Source of the DNA: Candidatus Aenigmatarchaeota archaeon
GTDB taxonomy: Archaea > Aenigmatarchaeota > Aenigmatarchaeia > QMZP01
Assembly (NCBI GenBank): GCA_030666115.1
Contig: DAOUYM010000046.1
Location: 1-5,874, forward strand
Direction of reading: 5' to 3'
DNA length: 5,874 nt
In this document: piece by piece, positions 5,579 to 5,874 of the stretch
Position numbering within the stretch: the first letter of the stretch is position 1
Layout of the letters: each line of letters begins with the position of its first letter
Notes under the pieces: generated by a model
Databases searched by the model: none
What the model was told of the DNA's origin: nothing
Seen by the model: the letters and a program-made list of their open reading frames with translations, nothing else
Translations under genes and position numbers: made by a program

Positions 5579-5874
5579 ATGGTCCATGACGATTTCAGAA
5601 AGGCAATGCCGATCCTGTTCTTCTTCTCACTTCTGGGGGCATTTATAATGGTTATAATGCCCATATACCTTCAGAGTATAGGCCTTAACGGATATCAGAT
5701 AGGGATGCTGGTTGCACTGTATGTGGTGACATCGATATTCGTATCATTCCCTATCGGGGAGATCAATGACAAATGGACTGTCAAACTGACTATAATATTG
5801 GGTGTCCTGCTGTTTTCTGTATTCCTCCTTGGCCTGGGCTTTTTCGAGAGCTTCATAATACTCATCCCGCTCTT
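5579..5874 (+). CDS. N-terminal part of a major facilitator superfamily (MFS) transporter (runs off right edge)
   Basis: The frame is open for 98 codons from the ATG at 5579 to the window end. It encodes a short polar N-terminus (MVHDDFRKAM), then hydrophobic helices at about residues 11-31, 39-59 and 69-90 and the start of a fourth. Between helices 2 and 3, GEINDKWTVK (residues 60-69) fits MFS motif A (G-x3-D-(R/K)-x-G-x-(R/K)), with G60, D64, K65 and K69 conserved and Thr in place of the second Gly. The arrangement and spacing are those of a secondary transporter of the 12-helix MFS type; the substrate cannot be told from the N-terminus. The start is uncertain: an in-frame ATG at 5606 (M10) begins right before helix 1 and fits the TATA-like element at 5567-5578, with a weak AAAGG at 5598-5602. 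The gene is divergent from the pilin-like gene and shares a short promoter region with it. Confidence 0.9.
   Translation, partial: MVHDDFRKAMPILFFFSLLGAFIMVIMPIYLQSIGLNGYQIGMLVALYVVTSIFVSFPIGEINDKWTVKLTIILGVLLFSVFLLGLGFFESFIILIPL

Overview
This window most likely comes from an archaeon. Three kinds of sequence evidence point that way. TATA boxes (TTTATA type) sit about 25 bp upstream of two start codons that lack a Shine-Dalgarno sequence, the layout of leaderless archaeal transcripts. One gene encodes a type IV pilin-like precursor with an archaeal class III signal peptide (RRAQSAMEYL followed by a hydrophobic helix). Another encodes a single-domain KaiC/RAD55-type RecA-fold ATPase. Arginine is mostly AGA/AGG and isoleucine is often ATA, as in many archaea. 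A DPANN-type lineage is possible, because pilins beginning (K/R)(A/G)QxAxEYL are common there, but the sequence does not settle the taxon.

Layout from left to right. Positions 1-184 (minus) hold the 5' end of a gene for a secreted or membrane-anchored protein. Positions 185-395 are a divergent intergenic region with a perfect inverted repeat at the minus-strand start codon, candidate TATA boxes on both strands and some inverted repeats of unknown meaning. Positions 396-4289 (plus) encode a 1297-residue type I membrane protein: signal peptide, Cys-rich N-terminal domain, about nine Ig-like beta-sandwich repeats, one membrane helix and a charged, coiled-coil-prone cytoplasmic tail. Positions 4367-5026 (plus) encode the KaiC-like ATPase, 77 bp downstream and with its own ribosome binding site. 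The convergent pilin-like gene occupies 5072-5503 (minus). A divergent MFS transporter gene starts near 5579 and runs off the right edge.

The most interesting feature is the large surface protein next to the KaiC-like ATPase. Five of its extracellular repeats share a C-x4-C hairpin and an (A/S/F)-G-(N/T/S)-Y motif, and its tail could present a docking site for a cytosolic partner. A surface protein working with a cytosolic ATPase is an inference from gene order and topology; nothing in the sequence proves it. The pilin-like gene adds a third cell-surface gene, but it is on the opposite strand with its own promoter.
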